From contig JAHYIO010000003.1 of assembly GCA_020543525.1 (NCBI GenBank), forward strand, positions 2,480,001 through 2,544,000: a stretch of DNA of 64,000 nucleotides. Direction: 5' to 3'. The translations under genes and the position numbers were made by a program. The DNA is from Coriolopsis trogii. Taxonomy: Eukaryota > Basidiomycota > Agaricomycetes > Polyporales > Polyporaceae. The notes below the pieces were generated by a model, which was not told the DNA's origin, ran no database searches, and saw nothing but the letters and a program-made list of their open reading frames with translations. Below are positions 44,900 to 58,800 of this stretch, piece by piece. Within the stretch, counting starts at the first letter, position 1; every line of letters begins with the position of its first letter.

Positions 44900-47800
44900 C
44901 CATCCTGAGTGTCAGCCTACTTCAAAGGCTCAATGTGCTGCTCCATACATTGAGTCTTACAATTCATATGCTTGTGAACTACGTCTTATGCTACAGCTAC
45001 ACATTTTTTACTGCAGTCCCTGTCTGCTGTCCCCAACGTAGTGAGGTACAACAATCTAGCTGATATATCTGTTGATGCATCCATGCAGATATATTCAATG
45101 AATATCAGGTAATGTCCAACTTTATGGAGGTGCTACACCTTGTCAATCAAGTCGCACCTACAAGCTACCTTGAACAGGCCTTCCAGAAGCAACTGAGCAG
45201 TGAGCGCACCTGAGGAAAGGAGGTACTTATACTGTCAATGGCGCAAGCACTGACATCATAAGGAGTGCCAGTGCGAGCAGAAGAAGCAGATTGCTATGCT
45301 GCAAAAACTGCACTGCGCTCATCATGTCCTGGTGTTAAAACCTCACAAATCAAAGCCATATGACAATGTGCTGGAAACGCAAGTGTTGCACAAGTTTGTT
45401 TAAGAGGTGACCACATACATTAAAGGGGAGTGGCATGTAATCACTGTGTTGCAGTTCTTGACTGACAATGCTGATTGCCCGCATCTTTAGACTGCTGTCT
45501 GTGCTGCCTTGGATAGCGCTCAGCTAGAGGTTGTGGGATTGGGATGAGCATGCCACAGGTCAGCTTGTATGCTGACCCTAACCTCAGATGCCGATCATTC
45601 CATCAAGGATAAGCTCACGGACAGAACGGTTGCCTTGCTTCACACATTGTAGCACGACATGAGTAGTCCCACTGCGCAACGCGTTGGGCTGGCGGAAGTC
45701 TACTGGGAAACAATAATCGAACAATCCATGCGCATGAGGATATCAAGATTGTATTAACATAGAACTTGAATGCATGTGAGCAGATATGGAGGGACCCGCA
45801 CCAGGATTTGATAGGAACCAGGGCAGTGCACATCATGGAGGTAGAACACACCACCTCAATGGCAAATCCATCCACAGACTAGTCAGTCATCACATAGGTT
45901 CTGGGGATGCAGACCTGACACGCATAGGTAACATGCTTGGTTTATGGGCAATAGGGGATCTAGACCTAGATGTACTTGCTGTGCAGTTCCAGGTAAATTG
46001 AATGCAGAGGATGATCCTGAGAAGACCGCTTGCAGTTGTATGTACCTGAAATATTGCTACACGCCATGTACCTGCTAAATTCCTTCTGGCCTACTTGACA
46101 AAGGTCCCAGTTAGTGACCGCTTCATGTCAAGTATATGGTATGGAAACCTCACCTCGGAGTCAGATGTCTTCCCAACAGGAGATAGCATGATTACTGTGG
46201 AAAACTCCCTCCTTGAGGATCTGGTTCCAGCTGATGCTTGCAGACCTATTTGCAGTGGACTTGCCAGCCATTAGGGACAATGAACCAGCTCCCATGGGTG
46301 ATATACTCAAACTCTGGGTGCAGCATACCTTGAATGAACTGTGACTATGAGTGGTTCCAGGTGGAGTTGTACTGCGCTTATAGATGATCTGGATCCTAGC
46401 ACTATCAACTGGTTAGTAGTTGTGCAGTGCAATCAACGTACCTGCTCCGCTCGTAGTGCAGAGCAATGCAGCTATCCTTATTAATCCGAGACTGTGCAGA
46501 GCTCTCGCACAGATATCAATTCTGGCTGTAAGGTATTGATAGAATATCAGAGTATCAGAGAGGAGCGGTACTTCAATGTGCTAGATCTCAGCTTCTTAGC
46601 TTCGACCCCTTCATTGAAAGGTTTGCCATCACTTTCAGAATGGTCTATCAATATCTTCCAACGGTTTGTTGTCATCTTCACACAGTTCATTGGCACCTGA
46701 ACACTTTGGTATTGTTTCTGCAAACAGTTCGTTGTCACCTTATAACGGTCTGCTATCATTCTTGAATGCTTTGCCGTCGTCTTTGCATGAAGCAACCCCC
46801 TGCATTTGAAACCAGAGACAGGACCCTTCGCCCCAGCTCAATAAGGCAAGTAAGTAAGTCCAGCCTTCAGCCACAATTTCATAGGCCTGGGTGCATTGTG
46901 GCCGCGACCTCATGGTTTGAAGGGTTCAGGTGGGTCAGTCGCAAGGATTGTGCGATGCTTGGCAGCAAAGGGATGGAGTCAGGATGTGGAGCGGAACAGC
47001 GCAAGCATAGCAGAGGTTTCAAACTTCTAAATCCAAGTCTTGTTCCCCCCCCCTTGTAGTTTGAATCTCCAAGCCAGCAAGACCTCTTGATACCAGTTGC
47101 AATTCTGGCAGCATGTACAAAGCATAGCTTGGTCGGTCAGTGATCCTTCCCGTCCCTTTAAATTCTCGTTTTTGAACATTGAATTGTCCTTTTCAAATTG
47201 TCCTCGCCCCATCCCTCACCAGACCTAGTGGTCCTCTCAGCATACCAGCTTTGATCCTAGACACCTCACTCTGAATCTCACCCTTCCCCTGACAACCTTC
47301 CCGGTGTAAGCTACTCTTTTTGACTCTCATCTCTTTGAAGTGACTCTTTGCAGGGAGCCATAGGGCGAACAGGTTAGATTGTCTTTGCTTTGGCTTCCTG
47401 CTTTGCGGATGGCTAGTTGCACTCTTTCATGACGAGATCTCCAGCTCATATATCGTGCATGCTATGCTCCGTGACCCACGGATCCCCCTTATTACAGATC
47501 CCCCTTATGAACTCAGTACAGCAGACATGGCCACCTGTCTGCAAGGCAATCTCAATGCTCTACATGCTATTTGATCCAGTCAATATCTCAATCCCGGGGG
47601 CATCACTCGACCTGGTTTGGGAGTATATGAAGGATCCTGCACAGCACCATCGATTCCAGCACATGCTCCGTGTCTTGCTGTACGTGTTTCAAGTAATTGT
47701 CGAATTGATCAAATGACCACCCCATCTTCCATAACTCATCAAACCCACCCCAAGGCCCCTATTGAGAGGCAGCTCACAATCACTCTCTTCTGCAAAGGGT

Positions 47801-48370
47801 GCTTTGCCCAAGAAGCTGGCTGTTCAGAGGGGAGAGTAGAGGTGTATACTGACTGCTGCTTCGAGGCTGCCGACCCGCCTACTTGGGCGTGTGCAAAGAA
47901 GAGTATGCAGCTGAGGAAAGAAGGGGCATTTATGCTCAATGTCCTCTGTATGTAACAATCAATAAGACATCATAATCACAGATAGCAATAGCACAATGCA
48001 CGCTGTATATTCTTCACAAAGAGAGGAGTATCACCATCTGGCCTATTATTACAAGGCACTTGGGTGATCCAGCCTGCAGTCAGGTTCCCATCCTCAGTAA
48101 CCTGGGAACCAGGAACCCTTGCCAATTGACTTGACTTTGACAGCATAATGGTGATAGTAGAGGTGTGTAGAGAGTTGATATTTGACCATGTACGTACCAG
48201 ATATCTTGGACTTGACATGCTCTCCAGCTGGAGTCTGTCCAGAGCGACATAGCAGATTATAGCCTTCGTGAGGATGCAGGTAAAGTGATAGGCAGGGATG
48301 ATGAGAAGCAGCACGTACCGTATGAAACGCGTTGTGTGCGTCGAGCAACAGGGTGTATGCTGGCCAATTC
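44900..48370. other. Decayed repeat-derived DNA
   Basis: 3.5 kb without a supported gene. Short ORFs (45615-45875 minus, 45786-46001 plus, 46766-47059 plus, 47617-47955 plus) have no domains. A C-run is at 47046-47053. Probably internal remnants of the Gypsy element whose pol begins at about 48.4 kb. Confidence 0.4.
46590..46795 (-). repeat. Degenerate ~30-bp tandem repeat
   Basis: Recurring (a)acggtttgttgtcatctt / cagttcgttgtcacctt / acggtctgctatcattctt units. On the minus strand they give repeated MTTNR/VTTNC peptides. A degenerate minisatellite. Confidence 0.5.
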
Positions 48371-49541
48371 TCCTTTTGGGCGTTCATGAACACCATCTTC
48401 TAGGTCATCGTTTTCACCAAGAACTTGAAGGAACATCGCACTCTACTGAGGTTGACGCATCAAAATTTGCAACTGGAATGGTGTTATCAAGGGAAGCCTA
48501 GGACAGTAAGTGGCATCCAGTCAGATAGTCCATACATTGCACTGTGTACGCCAGCCAGTGGAAGACAGGCAAACTCATCAGCCGGAATACAAGTGGCCTG
48601 TATAGGTTTCATTGGTGAATATGTTGACACCTGCAATACATGCTGCCGGGCAAAGACTTTGCACTTGCAGCCTCATGGGCTGCTGAAGCCAAATGGACAT
48701 ACAGTTTCAACGCCCTACATCTGATTGTGGACTATCATAGCAAAATCATTCACCTGACTGCCTGTCAGAACAACATGACAGGAGAAGGCACAGTGGTCAG
48801 CTTCATTTGCGATTGCTTTTGTCTTCATGGTTTCCATGAGTGAACATTTTGTGCCAAGGACCACAGTTTACTAGCAAACTGAATTGTGCAATTTTCAAAG
48901 GCATAAGAATCACGAGTGCACTGTCGACAGCATACCACCAACAGACAGATGGTCAGTTGGAACGGTGAAACCAGGAGGTAGAAATGTATCTGTGTATGTT
49001 CTCTGAATGGCGGGATGACTGAGTCAAAGGTTGCTAATTGCGGAGTATGCACTCAACTCTCGATCGCAGGCCTTGTTTGAACAGTCCCCCTTCTACATGG
49101 CTTTCACCCGGAGTCAGCGGAGGTTCCAGCAGCCAACCAATGACTGGACAAACTGCGTAAAGCAAAAGAATACTACCGCAACGCTCAATCTGACTGCAGA
49201 ACAAATGAAGGCACAGACAGCTTTGACAGGCACATGTGTGACACACTGCAGCTGCAGCCTGGGCAGAAGGTGTGGCTCAACACCTGCAATCTATGTATAC
49301 AAAAATATCACAGAAACTAGTCGACCAACAGGCAGGGTCATATCCCATTGTATGAGTAGAGGAACTTGCTGACAAGCTGATATTGCCAAAGAACATGTTG
49401 GTCCACCAAGTAATACATATTTTGCTCCACTCCTCAAAAGATGAGTATGCTACCCAGTTGTCATCCTCCAGAACCAGGCCCCATCATGGTGCAAGGGGAA
49501 GAGGAGTATGAAGTAGAGAGAATTGTAGACTCTCACCACCA

Positions 49542-52065
49542 TCAGCAAAACATACATGTGTGTGACCGCCTGCAGTCGGCCTATGTAATGCATGGCCATC
49601 TTTGTCTGAGAGTTACGAAGGCGTCCAGATGCAGCTTGCATGATCAGCCCACCCTGGGACTTGATCGTGCGCAGTCACGAATGGGCGTCTCGCGCAGTGC
49701 GACGCGCGGGCATGGCCAGACACCAGTGGTGTCTGACCATTGACGACCACTGACAACAATACTGCAAAGGGCGGCAATCAGTCAAGGTCAACTATAGGGG
49801 TATGTACAGACATGTACGTCCGCGTAGGTAGTGTATTTCGGTCATACACAAACAATTAAATGAGATTTACAGACCATACATGTCCATGAGTTTGCAGACC
49901 TGTGCGCATGCGTAACCATTTCTGAGGGAACATCAGGTCGTAAGCGACGTCCTTAATCCTGATTGTCAAACGGGCGCTTTAGGAACTAGCTGCACACGGA
50001 TCGCACACAGGGTTTGAAATGGAAACTCATTGCAATTCAGTACGTAATGACGTCAGAAGGACAGGAACAACATGCGCTCGTGCGTGCTGCAACTACGGAA
50101 GATATATGAGATGAGGGGGAGAGTGGGAAGAACTAAGGCCAAACACAAGAATATAAGCTTAGGAAATCATATGGTTTTGGCAGGAGCCTTCGAAGTGGCG
50201 ACCATAGCTGATCAAAAAATGAGATGAGAAAAAGGTCAAAAAGAAGGTTTAGCAACATACACATCTTTGCAAAGTGTGCGGGAATTGCAACGGATGAGAG
50301 GGCCATAGCTAGCAGGGAGTGGGATAAGTGCTACTGGGAAAGCAGGAGGAAAAGAAGGAAACTGACCATTCAAACCCATCTGCAAAGTCGCAGGCGCGGG
50401 CAGAGAGATAGAAGCTACTGACTGAGAGGATGTGAGGAATGCCGGGCAGTCAGTCACAGTCACTGGAGCCTAGACCATGAAGAAGAGAGCAGGTGGTGGT
50501 GGTAGTAGTCATGAGAATAGAAGGAGGGAGGTGAAAATTGTTGAGTCAATGTTTCAGTGCAAGAAAAGTCGTACAGATGTAACATCAAGAACTTACACGC
50601 AAGCGGGAACTCGTATGGCAAGTCGCATCAGCGTATATGCATACTGAAGATAGATTGTGGCCACATATGCTGTCACTTTGTGAGGCGAAAGGCGTCGTGG
50701 AACCAGTGGCAGGGGAGAGTAGAGGCTTTCCTAAGGGTGTGAGGAAGAGACGGAGGACGGAGAAGTGCGCAAAGTCACTAGTTTTTATAGCCCCTACATA
50801 CTGGGGAGGCTTGTCAGTAAAGGTAAGATGAGCAGGAGAAAACGATGATACGAGCAGTCTGATTGGCTTGTACGCGATCACATGATCTGCGACCGGACGC
50901 ATTGAGACTCAATTGGCACCTCCTTTCCATGTCCACATCAGTGACGACGTCACCTCTCATCTATGCCCATCTCTATTCTCTCCCTTGTACCATCGACCTG
51001 CATCGGGATTCAGCAGTCCACCATGCACCAGCAACTCGAGTCCGCCATAGACCTCGCAACACTCTCACCTGTCTGGGAGGACATCATTGTCTCATGCATC
51101 CAGGAATGGTTTATAACCAACACCTACACTAACAGGCATCAAGGTCACAGGCCTAGCAAACTCGTGTCCAAGAAGGAGCACCTGCAGGCGATGCTCGCTG
51201 ACATGGAGAAGATGCTTGCGGACAAGCACGAGAGTCTCCTGACATTCAAAAGAAGCACGCTGAGGGGTCACGACCCTTACGTCAGAACATGGCCTCATTG
51301 GCGACTTCAAGACGCACAAGCTTTGTCGGATGAATAAGCTCACCACCGCGAGGAGATGGTTGATGCACTTCCCCCACCAGGTCCATCGGATGACTGCACA
51401 GAGAGCAAGGACGACCCCTGCAGCAGTGCCAGCTGCAATTTGCAGCTACAGGAATGTGGGAGACGTTCGAGTGCCGGACAGCACCCACAGTAGGCAGCGA
51501 TTCAGCTCCTACAGTGGGAGTTATGGTGATGGTATTGATCGAAGTCGAAGCGGGGATGGTGACTACAGTGATGATAGCCGTTGGCTGCAGAGAGTATGCA
51601 GAGGTCTCATAGTGCCAGAGGAGAGGTTTAGCTGAATAAACGAACACGCCGAGGGTAGGAAGAGAGTTGATTCATGTGACCCAGTCCCAGAGAGAATTGT
51701 CCTCCCTTTACCCAGTGCTATGTGCGGGCCATGCATGTCTGCCTGCAGATTGCATGAGCTCAAATGATCAAGCACCCTCCAAGCAATGGTCAGAGGTGCT
51801 CACCTGTGACCATGCCAAGGCTATGTGACAGTCTGGAACGACCTTGAAATATTCGACTAGTCAGTCGTTGCAACTTCACTGACCGTGAGCAATTGTCGGG
51901 CGTCCATGCGAGGTGGTAGAGGTTGGATGTTGGTGGAGAAATGGTCAGACACCGTCTGTCTGATGGTGTCTGACCATACCCGACCACTGTTCGACGGGTC
52001 GCTGGGGCGCTTGTCATACACTGCCACCGCCGCCACCTTTGGTCGGCGACTGCACTTTTTGCTGA
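49542..52065 (+). mobile_element. Helitron-like element, copy B (2524 bp)
   Basis: Begins TCAGCAAAACATACATGTGT after an A and ends GACTGCACTTTTTGCTGA before a T. It shares the 5' region with copy A (acgaatgggcgtctc, tggtgtctgacc palindrome, actgacaacaataccac-like) and the 3' region (ggtcgctggggcgc, cgccacctttggtcggc). It is inserted in the Gypsy 2 chromodomain. The interior includes an unrecognised plus ORF (50963-51337; LVSKKEHLQAMLADMEKMLA) that may be another captured fragment. Confidence 0.72.
50963..51337 (+). CDS. Unrecognised ORF inside copy B
   Basis: A 124-codon ORF with a helical, charged central part (LVSKKEHLQAMLADMEKMLA then DKHESLLTFKRSTLRG). The same frame stays protein-like past the stop (HHREEMVDALPPPGPSDDCT). 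It occupies the same internal position as the HSP70 fragment of copy A, so it is a candidate captured host fragment. No family is recognised, and it may be noncoding. Confidence 0.3.
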   Translation: MPISILSLVPSTCIGIQQSTMHQQLESAIDLATLSPVWEDIIVSCIQEWFITNTYTNRHQGHRPSKLVSKKEHLQAMLADMEKMLADKHESLLTFKRSTLRGHDPYVRTWPHWRLQDAQALSDE

Positions 52066-52299
52066 TGACCAAGGTTGTTAGAAGAAGCTGCAATATGTTG
52101 TGCAATTGAAAAAATGGGGCACTGAACATACTAGCTGGGATGATGCATCCAACCTAACTCATGTGCCACAATGTGTGGCTGACCTTTATTGTTGTTATCC
52201 CAAAGCTCCATTGTGAGGACGCAGTGCTTAGGACGGTGGCAATGTTATAACTGCAGGTCTCCTGGACTCTATCATTTCCTTTAACCACTAGGATCAATA

Positions 52300-53990
52300 G
52301 TTGCCTTATCTGGATTTACTTTTGTTCTCTGCTCCCGCACTGAGTGCTATTGTTCTCTCTGGTATATGAAGACCATGTTGCGCTACCTGGGAACACCAGT
52401 TTGAACCTCTTGTCCCCAGGTGAGCCCCTCTGTATTTCTCTCTGTAGATACTTGGCTTAGTATACTTGTCCCCAGCCTGTTCATCGAGCTCTCGCTCCAC
52501 CCTGCTGCTCAAATTCTCATCTCTCCAGTATTCCTGCTCATCTTGTCTAGCTTCCACGCCTACCTCAAGGACCAGCTCAATGGCAGATATTGCTGGCATA
52601 GTGGTATGTACAAGGTCCAGACTGGCAGAATGGGCATGCAGTGACATTCTGCTGATATTGACCAATGCGCAGCAAAACTACCCTGTTTATGAGATAGAGA
52701 TGTTGGCAGGCATCAAAGCTATGCTCCAGCACTGTGATATACTACAGGGCTGCCATTTTATAGTTATAGACCATAAGGGCCTTGTGCACCTAATGAGCCA
52801 GCCAAACCTGTTCAGATGATAGGCACATTGGCTCCAGAAGATCTCTAAATTTGACTTTGACATTGAATACATGCCAGGTGTGGACAATGAAATGTTCTTG
52901 CTAACACTCTGTTATAACTATGATGCTTCCAGAACCATGCATGCATGACAGACATGTTCCTGGCCCGTCTCGAAGCTCTGGCTATCTCCTTTCCTGTCCT
53001 GACATCAATTGAGACATCAGCTGCTATTCCTACACAACTGCGAATGATTTATGCACATATATGGTCCCTTATCTTCTGTGGCTGCAAATGCTGAGCCACT
53101 CCAGGCCCTGCTAGGGCTCCTTCAAAACATGTGTGTGACTCTCCTGCTGGTATGGTGGAGGTTGCAGGCCCATCAGCTGAGCCATCTAAAGAACAGAGGG
53201 TGTGCACCTCATAGGCCTCCTGTTCTGGTGGAAAGCGGTTGGCCTGAGACTGAAAGAATTTATGATCTTTCTCCACAGCCCTCTTGATGTCTGACAGGAG
53301 GGCAGGGGTAATAGCAAAGAATCAGATTGTTATGAGAGGAGTGGCAGAACATCTGCAAAAGGAAAGGCCTGTGATCAGTGTGGCAGACGGAAGTCTGCTG
53401 TCTGATAGTGCAATGACTACATGAGCACCACATTATCTTGATGACCAAGACATGCTCCTTGGGGAGCATCGTGCCCAAGTTGCGAGGGACATTTCCCTTC
53501 TTTGGTAGAAAACCATGGCCACAGACATGCAGAAGTACTGCAAGATCCGTCAGACCTGTAAGCAAAGCAAGCCCATTAATCAGTGACCATTTGGGCAGCT
53601 CAATTCTCTAGCTGTATCTACCATACCTTGGGAAATAATTGGAATTAAGTTTGTTGGGCTGCTGCCCAGATCCTTGAACCACAATTGAACATTTGACATC
53701 ACTATGATAATCTGCTTGCTGACTGGCATGGTGCATCTGGTGCTCTGTGAAAATAACTATACTGCAAAGAAGACAGCTGAATTAGTATTCTCAGAGGTCT
53801 ACAAGCACCATGGCTTACCACACACTCTAGTCAATTGTTCACAAGTTCATTCTGGTCGCAGTTGCCTCTTTTGATGGGTGTTGAGCTGCACATGTTGTGC
53901 ATATGTCAATGATTCCTGAGTCATGCAATATTGAACCTCTCCTTGAGCCACTTGGTTTAAAGTGGGCCAATCCTGGCAAGAACAATTGAT
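52300..53990 (+). pseudogene. Gypsy element 3 pol relic (RNase H and traces of integrase)
   Basis: At 52670-52910 plus frames read QQNYPVYEIEMLAGIKAMLQ, FIVIDHKGLVHLMSQPNLFR, then (after stops) KISKFDFDIEYMPGVDNEM, the classic Ty3/Gypsy RNase H end. Stop-ridden integrase-like segments follow to about 53850. It is separate from Gypsy 2 because the RNase H lies downstream of that element's integrase and chromodomain. Confidence 0.72.
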
Positions 53991-53999
53991 GAGCCACTT

Positions 54000-54230
54000 T
54001 TATCTCTAGCCAAATTAATTCAATTCTAAATGTATAGTTGAGATGCCCATTTTAGAGTATATAAAGTAGCAATGAAAAAACTATGGGGTTGAGTAATAAA
54101 TTTTGGCTTCACAACAAGCCCCTGCATGTAGCATTTAAAGTAAAACTGAGTGAAATATGGATTTATTGATATAGAATGAGTCTTATTACTAAGAGCATAA
54201 ATAAGCACCCCAAACAAAGCAGCCAGACAT
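54000..54230. other. AT-rich spacer
   Basis: Low-complexity AT-rich DNA with nothing recognised. Confidence 0.35.
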
Positions 54231-54500
54231 ATGACTAGTAGCATCTCAATATATGGATAAACATAGTCTGACACACAAACCAATATATAAAATATAGATG
54301 AAATATAGCCTGATATATTAAAGAATATAGCTTGACATAGCCCAAAGCATAGCCCAACATAACTCAAAATATATGAGCAAATATCTGATATATGAATAAA
54401 CATAACCCAATATATGAAACAAACATAGCCTAATACAAGAACTATATACTCTGACATAAGGACAATATAGCCTGATATATAGAATTATGAAACAAACATA
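54231..54500. repeat. AT-rich degenerate minisatellite
   Basis: Degenerate units built on atatagcctgatatat / aacatagcccaatatatga, about 18-24 bp, over about 270 bp. The hydrophobic Tyr/Ile-rich minus ORF here is a composition artefact. Confidence 0.6.
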
Positions 54501-55830
54501 TTGAACACACATTAGAGAAATCCATAACCTCCTTTAGGTCTATTGATTTCCAATTACCACTAATACTGAACCTTAGTTCATTAGTCTAATTTGCTAGGTC
54601 CCCAAATAACAAGCACAATTAGAAAACCATGAGTTGGACAAGTGCTATAGTATTCCATTATCAAGATCCAGTTTATCATGCAATCATGCACCCAGTCACA
54701 TAAGAATCCTACACATAAGAATTACAAAAAGAAGGAGAGCAGGGTATCTGCTATATGCAGAATGGGGCTCAGAGTATAGATGTATATGCCACCACCAATC
54801 CATAGTAGACCAAAGCATCAAGGATAGCCCAACCTCTTATAGAGGTAGAAGAGAAATGTCAATGTGAATTGAACGTTATCAAGAATTAACAGACATTGCA
54901 AGAGGTGCCACAGTATGTAGGTCTCAATATTGACACTTGTTAGGCTGGTCACACCATTCTCCTTGAGTATGGCCTATAGAAGTTCACATCTTGTTAGTAT
55001 GTTTATAACATTTCCAATGATGTGCATGCACTGTAGGCTCTGTACAAACTGGCATTATAGCTCCCACATGTTCTCAGTTGAATCAGTTGTGAGTGTCAGG
55101 TGGCCCTCCTTTGTCAACTTATCACTGTAAACACACATGTATTAGTGGCTAAATATAATATAAAGCACAGTTACTCACTTTCAATAGATTAGCTCCATGC
55201 TTGTGTTCAGCTTCAGAGAGTGTACAGATAGCACAACAAGATAAGGGAGAATTGGTGAGTGCCATGCATGAGCAATATATGTAGTGAATGGGCCTGACAT
55301 TCCAAATTAGTAAAGAATAGGCCCCCAGAATATAAAGCACTCACTGGGCAAACACAGCTGCTTATATGCATGTATACTACCCTTGCATATATTGGTGCCC
55401 CACCAGAAACTGACTAAGAAATAGTGAACACTATGCACTAGTATACTAGGATAGCTTCTCCCACTTCAATGCTCCCTAGCCCTCCCCCCAAACTTTACTT
55501 TGGCACATCTGGCATCAGTAGGTGTCCTCCCAGTTAAGTCACAGTTGAGACAGTCTAGATAGCCTTAGCATGTGACCTGGTAGGTTATGTGCTATGGTGC
55601 AGTTCACCTAGTCACTGCATGTTTTTGACAGCAATAGATGCCCATCTGCGGCACATTTAGATCATGAAGAATTTCTTTTTTTTTATCATGCCATTCGCAA
55701 GGATTCAGGTGTGTAAAGAGATTCTCAAGAGGGTTTTTTAATTGGGTCAAAACTGGCTGAGACGATATATGAGGGAGGGCCACTGCATGTGAATAGGTGT
55801 TTCCTAATATGATATTCTTACATAATGACC
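54501..55830. other. AT-rich unannotated DNA
   Basis: No gene is supported. Contains a short T-run (55675-55684). The minus ORF at 55604-55837 overlaps the 3' flank of the transposase gene and has no recognised domain. Confidence 0.35.
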
Positions 55831-58800
55831 TACACATTCAATGCCTGCCCCAACTGCTCTAGAATACAACAGTGAGATTTGTATCTTTGCAAATTAAACT
55901 CCTTCACTTTCTTCTGGGCATCTCAAGTATCAAGACTCTCTATATATGCATCAATGAACCTTCAGACACAATGGTCAAACTTCCGGATAAGCTCAACAGA
56001 GACCAAATGTAAGGCCTTAGACATGTTTGCACGCAGTGTGTCAAATGTGTAATTGTAGTGTTTGCGGAGCCAGTTTTTGACGGCACTCCAGAAATATTCA
56101 ATAAAGTTAATCTTGTAGTAGAACTTGGGGAGGAATATGCAAATATGCCCAGCCTCCTTGATTATCTCTTGGACACGTGATTTCTGTTCCTGGAAGTTTG
56201 GTTGGTTTTTAAGAATCTAGTGAGCAGAACAGTTAGTTGCCCTATCAATATATCCCCCCTTGCATTTCCTGGTCAGCTTGGCCCACCATAGACCCCATTC
56301 TTGAAGGATGATCTTCATGCCCTTTGGTTGATCCAGGTACTGTGGGTGATCTGAAGAATAGACCATTGACTGAGTAAATCTGTGCCCATCACAGACATAC
56401 CAGCCATCACGCATGCACAGTTGAGCACTGCCAGGGTTAAAGTTCATCTTCAATACTTACAGGGCATCCAGTGCATAGCATGCATGGCCTTGAGAGTTGT
56501 CCACCAGAACAACTGCAGTATAGCTATCACCATAAGCATTCCTGAATGCAGGAAAGAAATTCTCTGTTAGCTAGAACCAATAGTCAGTACCTCCAAGTGT
56601 CTGCAATAAAACAGAGATTACCTGCTTGCAGAATATCTCACCATTCCAAAACTCATCATGATTCTTCCTATATTCCAACATTACACTTGCCTTGCTAAGC
56701 CAGCCCACAGTCAACAGATGAAGTCACTCTAATGTAGGCCCTGACCCGGTCCCTTCTTACAAATCAGAGATCTGCCATTGAGAAGCCAGCTAAAGTGTTT
56801 TCTATCTTGAGCTTGAGCAGTTATCTCATCATGAGTGACAAGAATGAGTCATATTTGTGCATATGCACCAGAGATATCTGCCTCAAGCTCCTTATAAACT
56901 GCACCAATCTTGTACTGGACAAGATGTTGACAGATTGCTTGTATTGCAGGGAGGAACCGCTCAATGTGGTCTCTGATGACATCAGGGCACTCGTGACCAT
57001 CATAATAGATGGCCTTGCAATGCTTGGACCAAGTGAAGCTCTCACTGAGGAGCAGATGGTGCATGGATGAGTGGGACAGACCGAGTCGAGTAGTTTGCAA
57101 CTACTTCTCTGAGCGCATGTAAGTGCACTATAGGATGGCTGAGGAGGGAGATGGTCTTGGAGTGGTGCCCATGTTGAGACTCTGGCAACATCCTTGATCA
57201 GACCCACTCGTTTGTTCCCTAGTGGACAAGTCATGCCCCTTACTTTCCTAAGAACAGACTCACTTGTGCTGCAATCTCTGATGCCTCAACAAGCCTCTTT
57301 TCTCATGACTTATCAACTGCAAACACGCATGAATCAACCCCACCTGGTACCCTTGCAAGCTATTCACCCCTCCCATTAGATGCTCTCACTTCGAGCTCAA
57401 CAGCTTCTTCAAGTCTTTCAATGCATTGAGGCAGGTCTCAGCAAGAGCATTGGTGGCTCTCTGGCGAGCAATGCAGACAGGTACATCATGCTTTGGATAT
57501 TTCTTAGGTGGGAGGGTGGGCGAGTCAGACTGCTGGGGAGGATAGGCTCTCTTGGAGCCTGTCTATTGGGCACAATCAGACACTAACTAGCAATCCTCCT
57601 CAGGTTCATCCTCGTTGGTGCTGTTGTTATTATCGCTATCCTTGTCCTTGTCCTTATCAGACTCTGGGAGGTTGGACAGATACAGACTGGACGCCCAGTT
57701 ATCACCACCGCTCTCACTGCCTATCTGCTCCCACTCTCATTGTCTATTGTCCTTGCTGTGTTCCATCTGTTCTTGTTCATACTCTCCATTCACCATCTGC
57801 TTCTGTTCTTGTCATCCTTTGTCCCCACCACATTCCATCCAACTCTTGATGTGCTTATCAGCAAAAAGTGCAGTTACCAACCAAAGGTGGCAGTGGTGGC
57901 AGTGCGTGACAGGCACCCCAGTGACCTGTTGGACAGTGATTGGGTATGGTCAGACACTGTCTGTCCGACAATGTCTGACCGTTCCTCTGCTAATGTCTGA
58001 ACACCTCCATCTCTCATGTCTGTCCGACAAACACTCAAGGCCCAAACAGAAATAAGGACTGATCTCACGAGATCATTCTTAATTATTCCCAGTGTGCTGG
58101 TCGGTCATAGGTGAGCACTACTTATGGGAGTGATCAATGCATGACCATGACTCAGTGGGTAAGAGAATATACCAGTCTATATGTTCTAAGCTGGAGCACA
58201 TACTCAATGAGCACACTACAGTAGAACGCACATGCTGCATGTCACTTGTGTGCTGTGCATCAGAGTCCTCCAGCCCAGGTCTGGACCATTGCCCAGCACC
58301 CATCCTCCCCTCTCCACCCTACTTACAGCAATTTGTCTGTTGTCAGTGTCTTGCTGAGTATCTTGCCTCCTTCAGCTCTCGGTGCTCTGTACGGTTCACA
58401 GATGTTAGTAGTAATTTGTGCTATGTACAAAGTATCCAAACTCTGTCTCAATGTATATGCACTCCTTGCACAAGCCTTCCCCTCCCATCAAGAGATTAAG
58501 AAACCCTGATCAAGCTGATTGTTGCAAGCAAAGTTGACATGGGGGCTATGCTGAACACCCTTGTTAATGATCTCTTATACCACTCGGTCGATATCAAGGC
58601 AATCAGTGACATGGCAAAGTATCATCTTGCCTGTAGCTGGTTGTGAAACAATGTAATCTGTCTTTATCTACTCGCTTAGCTCATGGGTGATGAGTGTGTT
58701 TGAGGGAACAGACTAACAGAGAGGAAGATACAATATGGTGGGTGTGGTGCTCAAGTGACGATGTGTCATTGATGTGTCATGAACGTGTGTCCGGTCACGT

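Larger units (their letters stand above)
48380..52200 (+). pseudogene. Gypsy element 2 pol relic (RNase H start, integrase, chromodomain)
   Basis: A plus-strand relic. The RNase H start is EVDASKFATGMVLSREA at 48450-48500. The integrase zinc region is YVDTCNTCCRAKTLHLQPHG (about 48620-48680) and its core HLIVDYHSKIIHLTACQNNM, with FCLHGFHE and mutated downstream sequence. Then come integrase C-terminal pieces, and a chromodomain opening EEEYEVERIVDSHHH at about 49495-49541. The chromodomain is interrupted by Helitron-like copy B and resumes at 52066 as KKLQYVVQLKKWGTEHTSWD. Many stops make it nonfunctional. Confidence 0.8.

Noticed and set aside
54026..54512. Membrane protein encoded by Tyr/Ile-rich minus ORFs
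   Set aside because: They translate an AT-rich degenerate minisatellite, so the hydrophobicity is compositional.
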